DNA from: Nitrospira sp. CR1.2
GTDB taxonomy: Bacteria > Nitrospirota > Nitrospiria > Nitrospirales > Nitrospiraceae
Direction: 5' to 3'
Assembly (NCBI GenBank): GCA_014055495.1
Contig: WIAG01000008.1
Coordinates: 1 to 64,000, forward strand
DNA: 64,000 nucleotides
The position numbers and the translations under genes are program-made. The notes beneath the pieces were generated by a model, which ran no database searches, was not told the origin of the DNA, and worked only from the letters and a program-made list of their open reading frames with translations. Within the stretch, counting starts at the first letter, position 1, and the number at the start of each line of letters is the position of its first letter. This document shows, piece by piece, positions 28,374 through 37,946 of this stretch.

Positions 28374-29090
28374 ATGAGCACCGAGCCCGCTCCATCCAAC
28401 GAGAAACCGGCACAAGTACGACGGGGCATTCTCTTTATTATTTCCGCTCCATCGGGAAGCGGGAAGACGACGCTGTGCAAGCAGATCACGGCCAATGTCC
28501 CCGGTCTGTGGCATTCGGTGTCGTACACAACCCGTAAGCCGCGGCCCGGGGAGGTGAACGGGAAGGATTATCATTTCCTCGAGGAGGCGGCATTCCGGCA
28601 GATGATCGACCGGAACGAATTCGTGGAATGGGCCCATGTCTACGGCAACTTGTATGGAACCCCGCGCAAGGAATTGACGGAGAAGATGGAGCAGGGCATC
28701 GACGTGCTCCTCGAAATCGACGTGCAGGGCGCCCGTTCGGTGAAGAAAAAGTTCGAAGACGGCGTGTATATCTTCATTCTTCCACCCTCGTTCGACACCC
28801 TGCGCACGCGATTGCAGAACCGGGCCGGGGACTCCCCGGAGGAAATACAGCGCCGCTTGCAGAAGGCCAAAGAAGAGGTGTGGAGTTACCGCGAGTATTA
28901 TTACATCGTCCGGAACGACGATTTGAAGCAATCGTTGAAGGAACTGGAGAGCATTTTTCTGGCGGAACGGACTAAAACGAAACGCCTGAACATGACCTGG
29001 TTGGAAGAAAAATTCATTCTCGACAAAGAGGGGAAGTCGGGCAATACTGCTCCGGCCCCCGCATCAAAGGAGCAAGTGAATCATGGGTGA
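28374..29090 (+). CDS. gmk: Guanylate kinase
   Basis: 238 residues, about 30 longer than usual because of N- and C-terminal tails. P-loop APSGSGKT at 25-32, the GMP-binding SYTTRKPRPGEVNGKDYHF, EIDVQGARSVKK, and the LID region with RLQNRAGDSPEEIQRRL. It converts GMP to GDP with ATP. It overlaps rpoZ by 8 nt, as in many genomes where gmk and rpoZ are paired. Confidence 0.96.
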   Translation: MSTEPAPSNEKPAQVRRGILFIISAPSGSGKTTLCKQITANVPGLWHSVSYTTRKPRPGEVNGKDYHFLEEAAFRQMIDRNEFVEWAHVYGNLYGTPRKELTEKMEQGIDVLLEIDVQGARSVKKKFEDGVYIFILPPSFDTLRTRLQNRAGDSPEEIQRRLQKAKEEVWSYREYYYIVRNDDLKQSLKELESIFLAERTKTKRLNMTWLEEKFILDKEGKSGNTAPAPASKEQVNHG

Positions 29091-29445
29091 AATGTTGACG
29101 TTATTGCCGGAATACTCCAGCGACGAATTCGATTCCCGACACCGGTTGGTGATCGTTGCCGCACAACGGGCCAAGCAGTTGGTTCAGGGGGCGCGCATGA
29201 CCGCCTCGTCGAAGTTCACCAAAGAAACCAGCATCGCCCTCGATGAAGTCTTGCGCCACAAGGTGAAATTCCTTGTCGGGAAGGAAGCCCGAGAGGCCAT
29301 CAAGGAATCCAAGCGCGTGAAAGAAGGCGAAACCGAACGGCTCGCCATGATGACCGGCGAGGACGCGAAGGAAATCAAGAAAGAACTGAGCGTGTACGTC
29401 GACGATACCGCGAAACCGGCCGCCGCCCCGGAGGGCGAGGAGTAG
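29083..29445 (+). CDS. rpoZ: RNA polymerase omega subunit
   Basis: 120 residues. The conserved core DSRHRLVIVAAQRAKQLVQGA is at about 17-37, followed by KETSIALDEVLRHKV. The acidic tail ending PEGEE is variable in the family. Omega wraps the beta' C-terminus and helps form the ppGpp site. The ATG lies within the last codons of gmk; the AAGGAG that precedes it is inside gmk. Confidence 0.93.
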   Translation: MGEMLTLLPEYSSDEFDSRHRLVIVAAQRAKQLVQGARMTASSKFTKETSIALDEVLRHKVKFLVGKEAREAIKESKRVKEGETERLAMMTGEDAKEIKKELSVYVDDTAKPAAAPEGEE

Positions 29446-29454
29446 TCTTCCTTC

Positions 29455-30702
29455 GTGCAAAACACCGGCCCCTCACTCCCGGGTGTCCGCCTTGTGCTCG
29501 CCGTGACGGGGAGTATCGCCGCCTATAAGGCGGTGAGTCTGTTGCGTCTCCTGCGGCGCGAAGGCGCCACGGTACACGTGGTCATGACGGCCGGCGCCTG
29601 CCGGTTCGTGACGCCCCTGACCTTTGAAGTTCTGTCCGGATCACACGTCGCGACGGATCTCTTCGAAGCCCACCAGGAGATGCTCCATCTCTCGCTGCCG
29701 GAGCAGGCCCAGGCCATCGTCATAGCGCCGGCCACGGCCAATAGCCTCGCCAAGGCCGCGCTCGGACTCGCCGATGACCTCCTCTCGACGATGCTCCTCA
29801 CGACCCAGTGTCCCGTAATGTTCGCCCCCGCCATGGACGGGGACATGTGGCAACACCCCACGGTGGTGGAACACGTCGCCATGCTTCGTGCTCGGGGAGC
29901 AGTGATCGTGGATCCTGAGGAAGGGCCGCTCGCGTCAGGCCGCTCCGGCCGGGGACGTTTGGCCGATGAACAGCGAATCCTCGCGGCTCTTCAGACGACG
30001 CTCTTCCCACGGAGAGACTGGTCCGGGCGTCGGGTGCTCATTTCGGCGGGCCCGACACACGAGGCCATCGACCCGGTGCGGTTCATTTCCAACCGGTCGT
30101 CGGGAAAGATGGGGTACGCGCTCGCCGAGGCTGCCAGAACGCGCGGGGCGGAGGTGGTACTGGTGTCAGGCCCCACGGCAGTTCCTGCGCCGGCCGGCGT
30201 CGACTATTGTCCCGTGACCACTGCTGAAGAGATGCGGAAGGCCCTGCTCGATCGGTTCACCTGGAGCGACACCGTCATCATGGCCGCCGCGGTGGCGGAT
30301 TTTCGTCCGACACAGCCATCTCAGCAGAAACTGAAGAAGCGGCACCGCCCGATCACTCGCTTAGATCTCACCCCGACGGACGACATTCTTCAGGAATTGG
30401 GCGAACGCCGCAGCACGCAGGTGCTGGTCGGGTTTGCGGCTGAAACCGAAGATCTCCTTGCCCACGCGAGGGAAAAGCTGCATGCTAAACACGTCGACCT
30501 GCTCGTCGCCAACGACGTGTCGGCGCCAGGCTCCGGGTTTGGGTCGGACACCAACCGGGTGGTCTTGCTGACCGCAGAGGGCGAGGCCGAGGAGCTCCCC
30601 CTTCTGCCCAAACACGACGTCGCAGACCGGATTCTCGACCGAATCCTGACAGTGCCGACCGGCCGTCGGACGACGAAAGCGGCTGGGCGTACCCGTCGTT
30701 AA
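29455..30702 (+). CDS. coaBC: Bifunctional phosphopantothenoylcysteine decarboxylase/phosphopantothenate-cysteine ligase
   Basis: 415 residues. CoaC half (1-190): GSIAAYKAV, the catalytic His in LHLSLPEQA, the PATANSLAK FMN loop and APAMDGDMW. CoaB half: LISAGPTHEAIDPVRFISNRSSG, MAAAVADFRP, Lys in KLKKRH, and a dimerisation strand near VGFAAET. It performs two consecutive steps of coenzyme A synthesis. GTG start 9 nt after rpoZ. The family length is about 400. Confidence 0.96.
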   Translation: MQNTGPSLPGVRLVLAVTGSIAAYKAVSLLRLLRREGATVHVVMTAGACRFVTPLTFEVLSGSHVATDLFEAHQEMLHLSLPEQAQAIVIAPATANSLAKAALGLADDLLSTMLLTTQCPVMFAPAMDGDMWQHPTVVEHVAMLRARGAVIVDPEEGPLASGRSGRGRLADEQRILAALQTTLFPRRDWSGRRVLISAGPTHEAIDPVRFISNRSSGKMGYALAEAARTRGAEVVLVSGPTAVPAPAGVDYCPVTTAEEMRKALLDRFTWSDTVIMAAAVADFRPTQPSQQKLKKRHRPITRLDLTPTDDILQELGERRSTQVLVGFAAETEDLLAHAREKLHAKHVDLLVANDVSAPGSGFGSDTNRVVLLTAEGEAEELPLLPKHDVADRILDRILTVPTGRRTTKAAGRTRR

Positions 30703-30712
30703 GGAGTACCAC

Positions 30713-31390
30713 GTGGCACCATCTCCGCGTATCGATCCAGCCATTGCCGCGGAAATTGATCGATTGGCGACAGCCGTGGCCAAAGATCCTCGCTCCAAAG
30801 AGTTTCTTCCCCTCGCGGATGAATACATTAAGGCCGGCATGTGGCAGGAAGCCGCCGGTGTCCTCGAAGATGGCCTCACGGCTTATCCTGGTTTTGTGAC
30901 CGCCATGGCCGCTCTCGGACGGGTCTACGACCAACTGGGTCAGACGGCGAAGGCGAAGGCCATTCTCGAAGACGTCGTGAAGCAGCGGCCTGATAATTTG
31001 CGCGCACATCGCATTCTGACCAAGCTCTACCACAGCGAAGGGCACACGGAACTGGCCTTGAGTTCGTGCACGGTCATCCTTGATGCCAATCCCTTCGACG
31101 AGGAGGCGCTCTCCCTGAAGCGGGCCATGACCGGCGCACCGCTCGACGCGCCGCCGGCGAAACGCGAGAAAAAACGTCTCGTGGCTGAGGCCAAATCCGA
31201 GAAGCACAAGATCGAGAGCCCTGCGGCCGTCGGTTCGGACTCGATCCGATCGTCGACGCCGCCAACAGAGGCGGCAACGGTTCTACCCGTAGGGTCGTCG
31301 CTACCGGAGCCGCCCTTCGCGAAACATGCGGCGACGATCGCCCGCCTCGAAGCGTGGCTGGGAACCATTCAATCCAGACGCCGCCCGTAA
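30713..31390 (+). CDS. Tetratricopeptide-repeat protein
   Basis: 225 residues. At least three TPR-like helix pairs cover about 20-135, with AGVLEDGLTAYPGFVTAMAAL, AKAILEDVVKQRPDNLRAH and LALSSCTVILDANPFDEEA. A charged, Ser/Pro-rich unstructured stretch follows, then a short C-terminal helix (HAATIARLEAWLGTI). No signal peptide, so cytoplasmic. GTG start 10 nt after coaBC, preceded by AAGGAG. Probably a scaffolding protein; the partner is unknown. Confidence 0.85.
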   Translation: MAPSPRIDPAIAAEIDRLATAVAKDPRSKEFLPLADEYIKAGMWQEAAGVLEDGLTAYPGFVTAMAALGRVYDQLGQTAKAKAILEDVVKQRPDNLRAHRILTKLYHSEGHTELALSSCTVILDANPFDEEALSLKRAMTGAPLDAPPAKREKKRLVAEAKSEKHKIESPAAVGSDSIRSSTPPTEAATVLPVGSSLPEPPFAKHAATIARLEAWLGTIQSRRRP

Positions 31391-31532
31391 CCAATCCACG
31401 CTACCCCCCTATCCTCTCCGTGCCACTCTGTGATCAGCGTTTGACCCACTCCCGGCAGCCTGTTAGAATGCCGCCGCTGCTGGCATCCCTATCCAGTGCA
31501 GCCTACTGACAACCGGGGCGCGCGACAGACAG

Positions 31533-32030
31533 ATGCTGCGGCTGCTTGTGCTTCATGGTCCCAATCTCAATCTCCTGGGCACGCGAGAACCGTCCGTCTA
31601 CGGGCAGATGTCGTTACTCGACATCAACAAGTCCATCGCCCGCCGCGCCGACGAGTTGGAGATTGCGGTACAAACCAGGCAAAGCAATACGGAAGGGGAG
31701 CTGGTCACCTGGATTCAGGACGCCCGAGGGCATTTCGACGGCATCATCATCAATCCGGCTGCGTATACCCATACCAGCATTGCGATTCGTGATGCGATCA
31801 CCGCCGTCGCGCTGCCCACGGTGGAAGTCCACTTGTCGAATATTCATCAGCGAGAGGAGTTTCGCCACCACTCCTTCATCGCGGCGGTCGCCATGGGCCA
31901 GATTACCGGATTCGGTCCGACCGGATATCTGCTGGCCTTGGAAGCATTGACCGCCCATCTCAACGCAGGTGGCACCCCGTCGCGCCCACGGGCGAACGTG
32001 AAAAAGAACCGTACGGCGTCGCGCCGTTGA
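31533..32030 (+). CDS. aroQ: Type II 3-dehydroquinate dehydratase
   Basis: 165 residues. [17 protein letters not shown] at 8-24 includes the active-site Tyr23 and neighbouring Arg. [12 protein letters not shown] and [18 protein letters not shown] carry the substrate-binding and catalytic His. It is a dodecameric enzyme of the shikimate pathway. A short basic tail ([13 protein letters not shown]) extends the usual 145-150 residues. efp follows after 25 nt, a frequent aroQ-efp-accBC arrangement. Confidence 0.95.
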   Translation: MLRLLVLHGPNLNLLGTREPSVYGQMSLLDINKSIARRADELEIAVQTRQSNTEGELVTWIQDARGHFDGIIINPAAYTHTSIAIRDAITAVALPTVEVHLSNIHQREEFRHHSFIAAVAMGQITGFGPTGYLLALEALTAHLNAGGTPSRPRANVKKNRTASRR

Positions 32031-32055
32031 ATTTGTCGCACCAAGGAGTGTTGTT

Positions 32056-32616
32056 GTGATTTCGACCGCAGAGTTTCGGAACGGCAGCCAGTTGATGGTA
32101 GAAGGACAGCCTTTTTATATCGTCGAGTTCCAGCACGTGAAGCCCGGAAAGGGCGGAGCGTTCGTGCGGACGAAGCTGAAGAGTTATCTGTCGGGCAACG
32201 TGCTCGACCGCACCTTCCGCTCCGGCGAAAAGTTCGACACACCACAGATCGAAGAATGCGACATGCAGTTTCTCTATGCCACGAACGACTCCTACACGTT
32301 CATGGATACGGAGACCTTCGAACAGTCGACCTACGAAAAAAGCCAGTTGGGCAGCAATGCCGACCTGCTCAAAGAAAACATGATCGCGAAGATCCTCATC
32401 TACGAACACAAGCCGATTACGGTCGTGCTGCCGAACTTCATCGAACTCAAGGTGGTGGACGGCGAACCGGGCGTTCGTGGTGATACGGCCTCCGGCGGAA
32501 GCAAACCGGTGACGGTTGAAACCGGCGCCACGATCAAGGTGCCGCTGTACCTGGAAATCGGAGAAACCATCCGTATCGACACCAGAACCCGTGAATTTGT
32601 GGAGCGCGTGCGTTGA
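32056..32616 (+). CDS. efp: Elongation factor P
   Basis: 186 residues, three beta-barrel domains (KOW-like, OB, OB). The loop [10 protein letters not shown] presents Lys32, the site modified by EpmA-type enzymes in some bacteria. The C-terminal signature [20 protein letters not shown] is intact. It relieves ribosome stalling at polyproline. GTG start preceded by AAGGAG. The stop overlaps the accB start (TTGA). Confidence 0.96.
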   Translation: MISTAEFRNGSQLMVEGQPFYIVEFQHVKPGKGGAFVRTKLKSYLSGNVLDRTFRSGEKFDTPQIEECDMQFLYATNDSYTFMDTETFEQSTYEKSQLGSNADLLKENMIAKILIYEHKPITVVLPNFIELKVVDGEPGVRGDTASGGSKPVTVETGATIKVPLYLEIGETIRIDTRTREFVERVR

Positions 32617-33191
32617 GTCCTTCACGAAAAAAGGCCGGAAAAAGCCGGAACGCCGGCAAACCGATTGTCCTCCCGAGCGCCTTTGCCCCTCGCGCGCCGG
32701 GAGCCGACCAGATGCTGTTGCAGCCGGAACATGCGGCGCAAATACAGCAACTGGCAGACCTGTTGAAGCGCAACCACCTGACGGAATTGGAAATCGAGCG
32801 TAGCGGCCTGCGCATTCGTCTTCGCCATGAACCGGCCGTCCGCGCAACCACCACCCACACGGTCGAAGCGGTGCAACATCCCTCGGCATCGGGGGGTGCG
32901 ATGCCGGTGGCGCAAACCGGCCAGCCCGCGGACACCGATGGCTTAGTCACGATTACCTCGCCGATCGTCGGCACCTTCTATCGATCGCCGTCTCCCGATG
33001 CCGATCCCTATGTCGAGGAGGGGGATTACGTCAGGAAGGGCCAGGTTCTCTGCATCGTCGAAGCGATGAAGCTGATGAACGAGATCGAATCCGAGGCCGA
33101 CGGAAGGATCACCAAAATATTAGCGGAAAGCACCAAACCCGTCGAGTATGGACAACCGCTTTTCCTGATCGACCCCAGTGCCACGCCCTAG
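32613..33191 (+). CDS. accB: Biotin carboxyl carrier protein of acetyl-CoA carboxylase
   Basis: 192 residues from a TTG overlapping the efp stop. Helical region LQQ-like ([23 protein letters not shown]), flexible Ala/Pro linker, then the biotinyl domain (about 110-190) with the AMKLMNE motif; Lys153 is the biotinylated residue. It carries carboxybiotin between AccC and AccAD for malonyl-CoA synthesis. The first 33 residues are a basic extension unlike most AccB; an ATG at 32712 is an alternative start. Confidence 0.94.
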   Translation: MSPSRKKAGKSRNAGKPIVLPSAFAPRAPGADQMLLQPEHAAQIQQLADLLKRNHLTELEIERSGLRIRLRHEPAVRATTTHTVEAVQHPSASGGAMPVAQTGQPADTDGLVTITSPIVGTFYRSPSPDADPYVEEGDYVRKGQVLCIVEAMKLMNEIESEADGRITKILAESTKPVEYGQPLFLIDPSATP

Positions 33192-33364
33192 CCCCTCACG
33201 CTCGTGGGAATTCGTTATGGAATCGGGACCTGCCTGCCTGATGCATTTCAACTCCCTGCACGGGCGATCGGTGGTCCAGGCGGCGGACCTTGGGCGAGTC
33301 GTCGCCCCGACAACGCCGTGGAGCACGAAACAGAGACCTAGCATGACGCGCAGCGGAGTATTTC

Positions 33365-34714
33365 GTGTTTAAGAAAGTGCTGGTTGCCAATCGCGGAGAA
33401 ATCGCGCTCCGGGTCATCCGGGCGTGCAAGGAACTCGGCGTGAAGACCGTTGCGATTCACTCCGAAGCCGACGCCGCGAGTCTGCACGTGCGGGCAGCGG
33501 ACGAACATGTCTGTGTCGGCCCTCCGGAAGCCGCCCTCAGCTATCGCAACATTCCGAATGTGCTCAGTGCCGCGGAGGTTACCGGCGCGGATGCCATCCA
33601 TCCGGGCTACGGATTCCTCTCCGAGAACGCACACTTCGCCGAAGTCTGCGAGTCGATCGGGGTCAAGTTCATCGGCCCGACATCGGAAAACATCGCCTTG
33701 ATGGGTGACAAATCCAAAGCCCGCGAAGTCGTCGCCAAGAAGGGCCTCCCGGTCACCCCAGGCAGTCCCGGCGAACTCCGGAGCGAGCAGGACGCGCAAG
33801 AAGCCGCCAAAACGATCGGATTTCCCGTCATCATCAAAGCCTCGGCGGGCGGAGGCGGGCGCGGGATGCGCGTCGTGAACAAGCCGGAGGAACTGACCCG
33901 AGCGTTTCAGGCGGCCCAAGCCGAAGCCAAATCCACCTTCGGGCACGACGGCGTCTATCTCGAGCGGTACTTCCTCGAACCCCGACATATCGAGGTGCAG
34001 ATCGTAGCCGATAACCGCGGCCATGTCGTCCACCTCGGCGAGCGTGACTGCTCGATCCAGCGACGCCACCAGAAGCTGGTAGAGGAAACCCCGTCTCCGG
34101 CCATCGATGAACGGTTGCGGCGCGAGATCGGCCGAACCGCAGTCGAAGCGGTCAAAGCCATCCGCTATTGCAACGTCGGCACGGTGGAATTTCTCCTCGA
34201 CAAGGACCGCAACTTTTTCTTCATGGAAGTGAACACGCGCATCCAGGTCGAACATCCTATTACGGAAATGGTGACCGGCATCGATTTGGTCAAGGAGCAG
34301 ATCCGCATTGCCTCGGGCATGCCGCTCTCGTTCAAACAACCGGACATCAAACTGAACGGGCACAGTTTCGAATGCCGGATCAACGCCGAAGATCCGGAAA
34401 AATTTACGCCCTGCCCGGGGCAGATCACGAAATATTCCGCTCCCGGCGGATTGGGCATCAGGGTCGATTCCGCCATGGAACCCAATGCCACGGTCGTGCC
34501 CTATTACGATTCGCTCATTGCCAAACTCATCACCCACGGTCGTGACCGGCAGGAAGCCATGGCTCGGATGCGCCGGGCCTTGGATGAGTTCGTCATCGAG
34601 GGGATCAAGACGACGATTCCGCTGCATCGGAAGATCTTCAACGATCCCGATTTCCAAAAGGGGCATGTCTCCACGACATTCCTCGACCGCTTCCTCGCCG
34701 GTCAGTCGTCGTAG
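33365..34714 (+). CDS. accC: Biotin carboxylase subunit of acetyl-CoA carboxylase
   Basis: 449 residues, full length. N-terminal [23 protein letters not shown]-grasp domain with [24 protein letters not shown], and the catalytic [15 protein letters not shown]. The C-terminal domain has [10 protein letters not shown] and the usual end. It carboxylates AccB-biotin using ATP and bicarbonate. GTG start. The 173 bp separating it from accB is unusually long; I saw no gene or clear terminator there. Confidence 0.96.
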   Translation: MFKKVLVANRGEIALRVIRACKELGVKTVAIHSEADAASLHVRAADEHVCVGPPEAALSYRNIPNVLSAAEVTGADAIHPGYGFLSENAHFAEVCESIGVKFIGPTSENIALMGDKSKAREVVAKKGLPVTPGSPGELRSEQDAQEAAKTIGFPVIIKASAGGGGRGMRVVNKPEELTRAFQAAQAEAKSTFGHDGVYLERYFLEPRHIEVQIVADNRGHVVHLGERDCSIQRRHQKLVEETPSPAIDERLRREIGRTAVEAVKAIRYCNVGTVEFLLDKDRNFFFMEVNTRIQVEHPITEMVTGIDLVKEQIRIASGMPLSFKQPDIKLNGHSFECRINAEDPEKFTPCPGQITKYSAPGGLGIRVDSAMEPNATVVPYYDSLIAKLITHGRDRQEAMARMRRALDEFVIEGIKTTIPLHRKIFNDPDFQKGHVSTTFLDRFLAGQSS

Positions 34715-34742
34715 TCGAATCGTCGGGACCAGGGAGCACGCC

Positions 34743-35402
34743 ACGTCTCACGCCGCTAGGAAGCACCTTCTCACAGGACTGTATCTCGTGTTGGACCCGA
34801 GCGTCCGGCCTGATCGTCCACTGGTCGACGTACTGCGCAGCGCTGCGGCATTGGGCGTTCGCCTCTTTCAATATCGTGACAAACAGGCCTCGATGAACAC
34901 CGCATATGCCCAGACTCTCGCGCTGCGCCAAGCCGCAACGGAGGTCGGGGGCTGCTTGATCATCAACGATCGATGCGACTTGGCCTTGGCCGTACAGGCA
35001 GATGGAGTGCATCTGGGCCAGGACGATCTGCCCATCGCCGATGCGCGTCGACTCTTGGGACCAGACCGACTCATCGGGCTGTCGACCCATGGACCGGCAC
35101 AGGTTCTGGAAGCAACAGCGCTGAAACCGGACTACATCGGGTTCGGGCCGATCTTCAGCACATCCACCAAGGCCGACCACGATCCAGTCGTAGGCCTCGA
35201 GGGCTTACGCGCCGCTCGAGCATTGACCACCATACCCATATTTGCCATCGGCGGCATCACGGCGGACCGGGTGGGAGACATCCTCGCGGCAGGAGCGAAT
35301 GGCGTCGCGGTCATCTCGGCGATTCTCAAGGCCGAGAATCTCGAGCAGGCCATCAAGGCCTTCCAGCAACCATCCGCACCACCATCTCGCTCAAATGACT
35401 GA
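34743..35402 (+). CDS. thiE: Thiamine-phosphate synthase (apparent ACG start)
   Basis: About 219 residues of TIM barrel: LYLVLDP, RLFQYRDKQ, CLIINDRCDLALAVQADGVHLGQDDLP, YIGFGPIFSTSTK and FAIGGITADRV all match ThiE. It joins hydroxymethylpyrimidine diphosphate and thiazole phosphate. No ATG, GTG or TTG exists between the accC stop and the first core strand. An ACG at 34743 lies six bases after AGGGAG and matches the expected position; the nearest ATG (34665) is 50 nt inside accC. The 3' end overlaps the convergent bioD by 50 nt. It may be translated from a non-AUG codon or be a start mutant. Confidence 0.9.
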   Translation, partial: TSHAARKHLLTGLYLVLDPSVRPDRPLVDVLRSAAALGVRLFQYRDKQASMNTAYAQTLALRQAATEVGGCLIINDRCDLALAVQADGVHLGQDDLPIADARRLLGPDRLIGLSTHGPAQVLEATALKPDYIGFGPIFSTSTKADHDPVVGLEGLRAARALTTIPIFAIGGITADRVGDILAAGANGVAVISAILKAENLEQAIKAFQQPSAPPSRSND

Positions 35403-36090
35403 TCGCAGGGCTATCGGCGGCCTCCTTGACGGCTTCGGGCCAGGCACCATCGGCACATGTCTGGTACAACAGCGGTCCAAGCACAGGCACCGACACCCGC
35501 TCGCGCAACAAGGCCATCGTGGAGGCCTGCTGCTCCTGTTGAACAACACCGCAGTGAGCCTGTGTTTCATTTAAGACCAGGGCCACGACCGGAATGTTCC
35601 GACGGTCGAGCGCCTCCAAGGCGAGCAGTGCATGGTTGATCCCGCCAAGTCCGACTCGTCCGACGAGAACGACCGGAAGCCGGAGGCGGGAGATCAAATC
35701 ACGCAGGTCCCAATCCCGGCCCATCGGCACGAGTAAGCCACCGGCGCCTTCTACGACCAGACAGGCATGCCGTGCAGCCAGCTGCTTGTAACGATCCACG
35801 ATGATGTCCTGATCGATCTCCTGCCCCTCGGCGGAGGCAGCCGACAGCGGAGCCAGCGGCAGATGAAATCGATAAGGAGACACCAGGTCGAGCGAATCGT
35901 CCACCTGAGCAGCCGCGAGTAAGCGTACCGCATCGCTCTGGTCCGGCAAAGCCGCATCCACGCCGGTTTCGACCGGCTTCATCACTCCGACTGAACGACC
36001 GGATCGCACGAGCCTCCGAACCAGCGCGGCAGACACGAGTGTCTTCCCAACCCCCGTATCCGTCCCCGCGACAAACACACTGTTCCCCAT
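35353..36090 (-). CDS. bioD: ATP-dependent dethiobiotin synthetase
   Basis: 245 residues. P-loop GTDTGVGKT at 9-17, MKPVETGVD (carboxylation-site Lys), VEGAGGLLVPMG and LNETQAH follow the family order. It closes the ureido ring of dethiobiotin, the penultimate biotin step. Biotin is the cofactor of the AccB just upstream on the other strand, although no other bio gene is in the window. Convergent 50-nt overlap with thiE. Confidence 0.94.
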   Translation of the reverse strand: MGNSVFVAGTDTGVGKTLVSAALVRRLVRSGRSVGVMKPVETGVDAALPDQSDAVRLLAAAQVDDSLDLVSPYRFHLPLAPLSAASAEGQEIDQDIIVDRYKQLAARHACLVVEGAGGLLVPMGRDWDLRDLISRLRLPVVLVGRVGLGGINHALLALEALDRRNIPVVALVLNETQAHCGVVQQEQQASTMALLRERVSVPVLGPLLYQTCADGAWPEAVKEAADSPAISHLSEMVVRMVAGRP

Positions 36091-36159
36091 TCTCTGTTCT
36101 TCCCATCCACCACACGTGAAACACAGGGTATCGTCCTGTCACATCGGCGACTCAATTCC

Positions 36160-36186
36160 CAGCAGGCTGCTAAAAAATTCGGCTGT
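36160..36186. repeat. Half copy of the GGCTGCT-A5 hairpin repeat family
   Basis: CAGCAGGCTGCTAAAAAATT matches one arm of the larger elements at 53393 and 47107. No matching second arm is present. It overlaps the last codons and stop of the SDR gene, so its C-terminus has been rewritten by the repeat. Confidence 0.5.
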
Positions 36187-36925
36187 CCAAATTCCACACT
36201 TGCCCGGACACGTCCCGCAACTGTGCCAACAGGCAGATCGTCGCGCTCACCTCATCCAGGTCGGAGACTCGTCCCAGCACATGATCCTGCAACCTGTCGA
36301 CGGAAGGATACAACTCGCCGGCCAAACCGGTCGGGTGCCAACCGGGGCAGACGAGGTTGACCCTGATATTGTGCGGTCCCCATTCGCGCGCCGCAGCCTG
36401 CACCAGGCCGATGAGTCCGGCTTTCGAAGCAGCATAGGCGCCTTGCCCGCTCGTTCCATACAGTCCGGCATACGAGCCGATTACCAGGATGGACCCGCCT
36501 CCGGTCATCATCGCGGCGGCCGCCGCTGTCATGCTGCGATAGGTGCCACTCAGGTTGGTGTCGATGATCCGCTGCCAGGCTTCCTCCGGGCACCGCACGA
36601 CCAAATGGCCGGCCGCGATCCCCGCATTGCAGACCAGCACATCCAACCGGCCACGCCTCCGCTGCAGGTCGTCGACCATCGCCTGCACGTCATCCCGGGA
36701 CCGGATGTCCGCCTGGAACAAGGCGCCCTGTCCACCCGCCGCCGTCAATTCAGCCAGGGTGTCGTCCGCCGCGTCTCGTCGACTGAAATAGTGGACGCCC
36801 ACCCAAAATCCGTCGCGTGCGAATGCGAGGCAGAGTCGGCGACCGATCCCGCCTGAGGCGCCGGTCACCAGCACCGTACGAGTTCCTGAAGAAGCAACAG
36901 ATAATGGGTAGGCGTCCGGCGTCAC
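36170..36925 (-). CDS. Short-chain dehydrogenase/reductase (FabG-like)
   Basis: 251 residues. Cofactor motif VTGASGGIGRR near 18-28, VCNAGIA, active-site Asn in IIDTNLSGTY, Ser in VIGSYAG and the YAASK Tyr/Lys pair. The classical SDR fold is complete. Members reduce 3-oxoacyl-ACP or many other ketones with NADPH. Tandem placement 79 bp upstream of bioD may reflect co-transcription, but a role in biotin precursor synthesis is only a guess. The final residues derive from a truncated repeat element. Confidence 0.85.
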   Translation of the reverse strand: MTPDAYPLSVASSGTRTVLVTGASGGIGRRLCLAFARDGFWVGVHYFSRRDAADDTLAELTAAGGQGALFQADIRSRDDVQAMVDDLQRRRGRLDVLVCNAGIAAGHLVVRCPEEAWQRIIDTNLSGTYRSMTAAAAAMMTGGGSILVIGSYAGLYGTSGQGAYAASKAGLIGLVQAAAREWGPHNIRVNLVCPGWHPTGLAGELYPSVDRLQDHVLGRVSDLDEVSATICLLAQLRDVSGQVWNLDSRIF

Positions 36926-37040
36926 GGCTGGCGATTATGCGAGCCGGACGGGGAGAAGGCAAGACACCGCCGCAGAGTGGGGCGTCTTGCTGCGGCACAT
37001 CGGGTATGGTACCGTAATTTTTTTTGACTGGAGGACAACC

Positions 37041-37946
37041 GTGACCGTTCAGCTTCTGCTTCGTTCCACTGTGATCGCCGCGGGTCTTCTCGGCTCCGCG
37101 CCCCTCTCCTCGGGACCGGCTCCGACACAGGCAGCCGAGGGCGGGCAGACTATCGCGCAGTCTGCGGATTATTTTCCCGACACCATCGGCACCCGCTGGC
37201 AATATCGCGGGCAGGTCTCGGAAGGACCGTTGCAGACCATCGAGAATAAGTACTTCAGCAACGTGTCCACCGTAACGGGCACCCGTACGCTCAAAGGCGG
37301 GCTCGTCGTCACCGTGTTCCACGACACCAATCCCGGCAACCACGGCCCCTCCGACAGTTTCTACCGGCGCGACGCGGCCGGCGTGGTCTACTACGGTTCC
37401 GAGCCCGGCACCCCACTGGAGAGGCAATTGACGCCCTACCAGATCATCCGCTTCCCGATGAAAGTGTCGCAGTCGTTCCAGCAGTTCAATCGCACCGACA
37501 TCGACTTCGGCAGCGACATCGATGGAGACGGCACCAACGAACACGTAGACGTGGAAGGGCTGTCGACGGTGATGGGTCAGGAATCGATCACGGTGCCAGC
37601 CGGCACCTATCCCGACGCGGTTCGTGTGGAAGCCCGCATGTCGCTCAAGATCCGCCTCTCCTCGGTCGATCGGACCGCGGTCGGCACCGATGTGATGACC
37701 GCCTGGTTTGCCAAAGGTGTGGGGCTGGTCAAGTACATCGAACGGCAGGAATTGGCCGCCCTCAAGGACGACCGCGGAAATATCACGGACATTACGGAAG
37801 AGCTGGAAGAAGTCAGCGTGAAATCCACACTCGGCCTACAGGGTCGGGACGAAACCGCGCCGGAGGGTCTGCTCGCTGACGACACGCGCAACCAGAAACT
37901 GCTTCACGTAGTCTTCGCCCCCGGCCTTGGCCCCGACGCCCGATAA
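37041..37946 (+). CDS. Secreted hypothetical protein
   Basis: 301 residues from a GTG preceded by GGAGGAC. Signal peptide about 1-30, ending PAPTQA. The mature protein has beta-rich segments such as FPDTIGTRWQYRG, SVDRTAVGTDVMTAWFAKGVGLVKY and GQESITVPAGTYPDAVRVE. This resembles bacterial periplasmic beta-barrel-like proteins with a T-P-A-G-T-Y/F hairpin. I cannot name a family. The last 37 codons overlap the 3' end of putA in convergent orientation, and the true C-terminus may once have been shorter. Confidence 0.75.
   Translation: MTVQLLLRSTVIAAGLLGSAPLSSGPAPTQAAEGGQTIAQSADYFPDTIGTRWQYRGQVSEGPLQTIENKYFSNVSTVTGTRTLKGGLVVTVFHDTNPGNHGPSDSFYRRDAAGVVYYGSEPGTPLERQLTPYQIIRFPMKVSQSFQQFNRTDIDFGSDIDGDGTNEHVDVEGLSTVMGQESITVPAGTYPDAVRVEARMSLKIRLSSVDRTAVGTDVMTAWFAKGVGLVKYIERQELAALKDDRGNITDITEELEEVSVKSTLGLQGRDETAPEGLLADDTRNQKLLHVVFAPGLGPDAR

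Noticed and set aside
33192-33364. Possible small gene or regulatory RNA between accB and accC
   Set aside because: No start with a ribosome site, no hairpin of note; the spacer is long but I see nothing in it.
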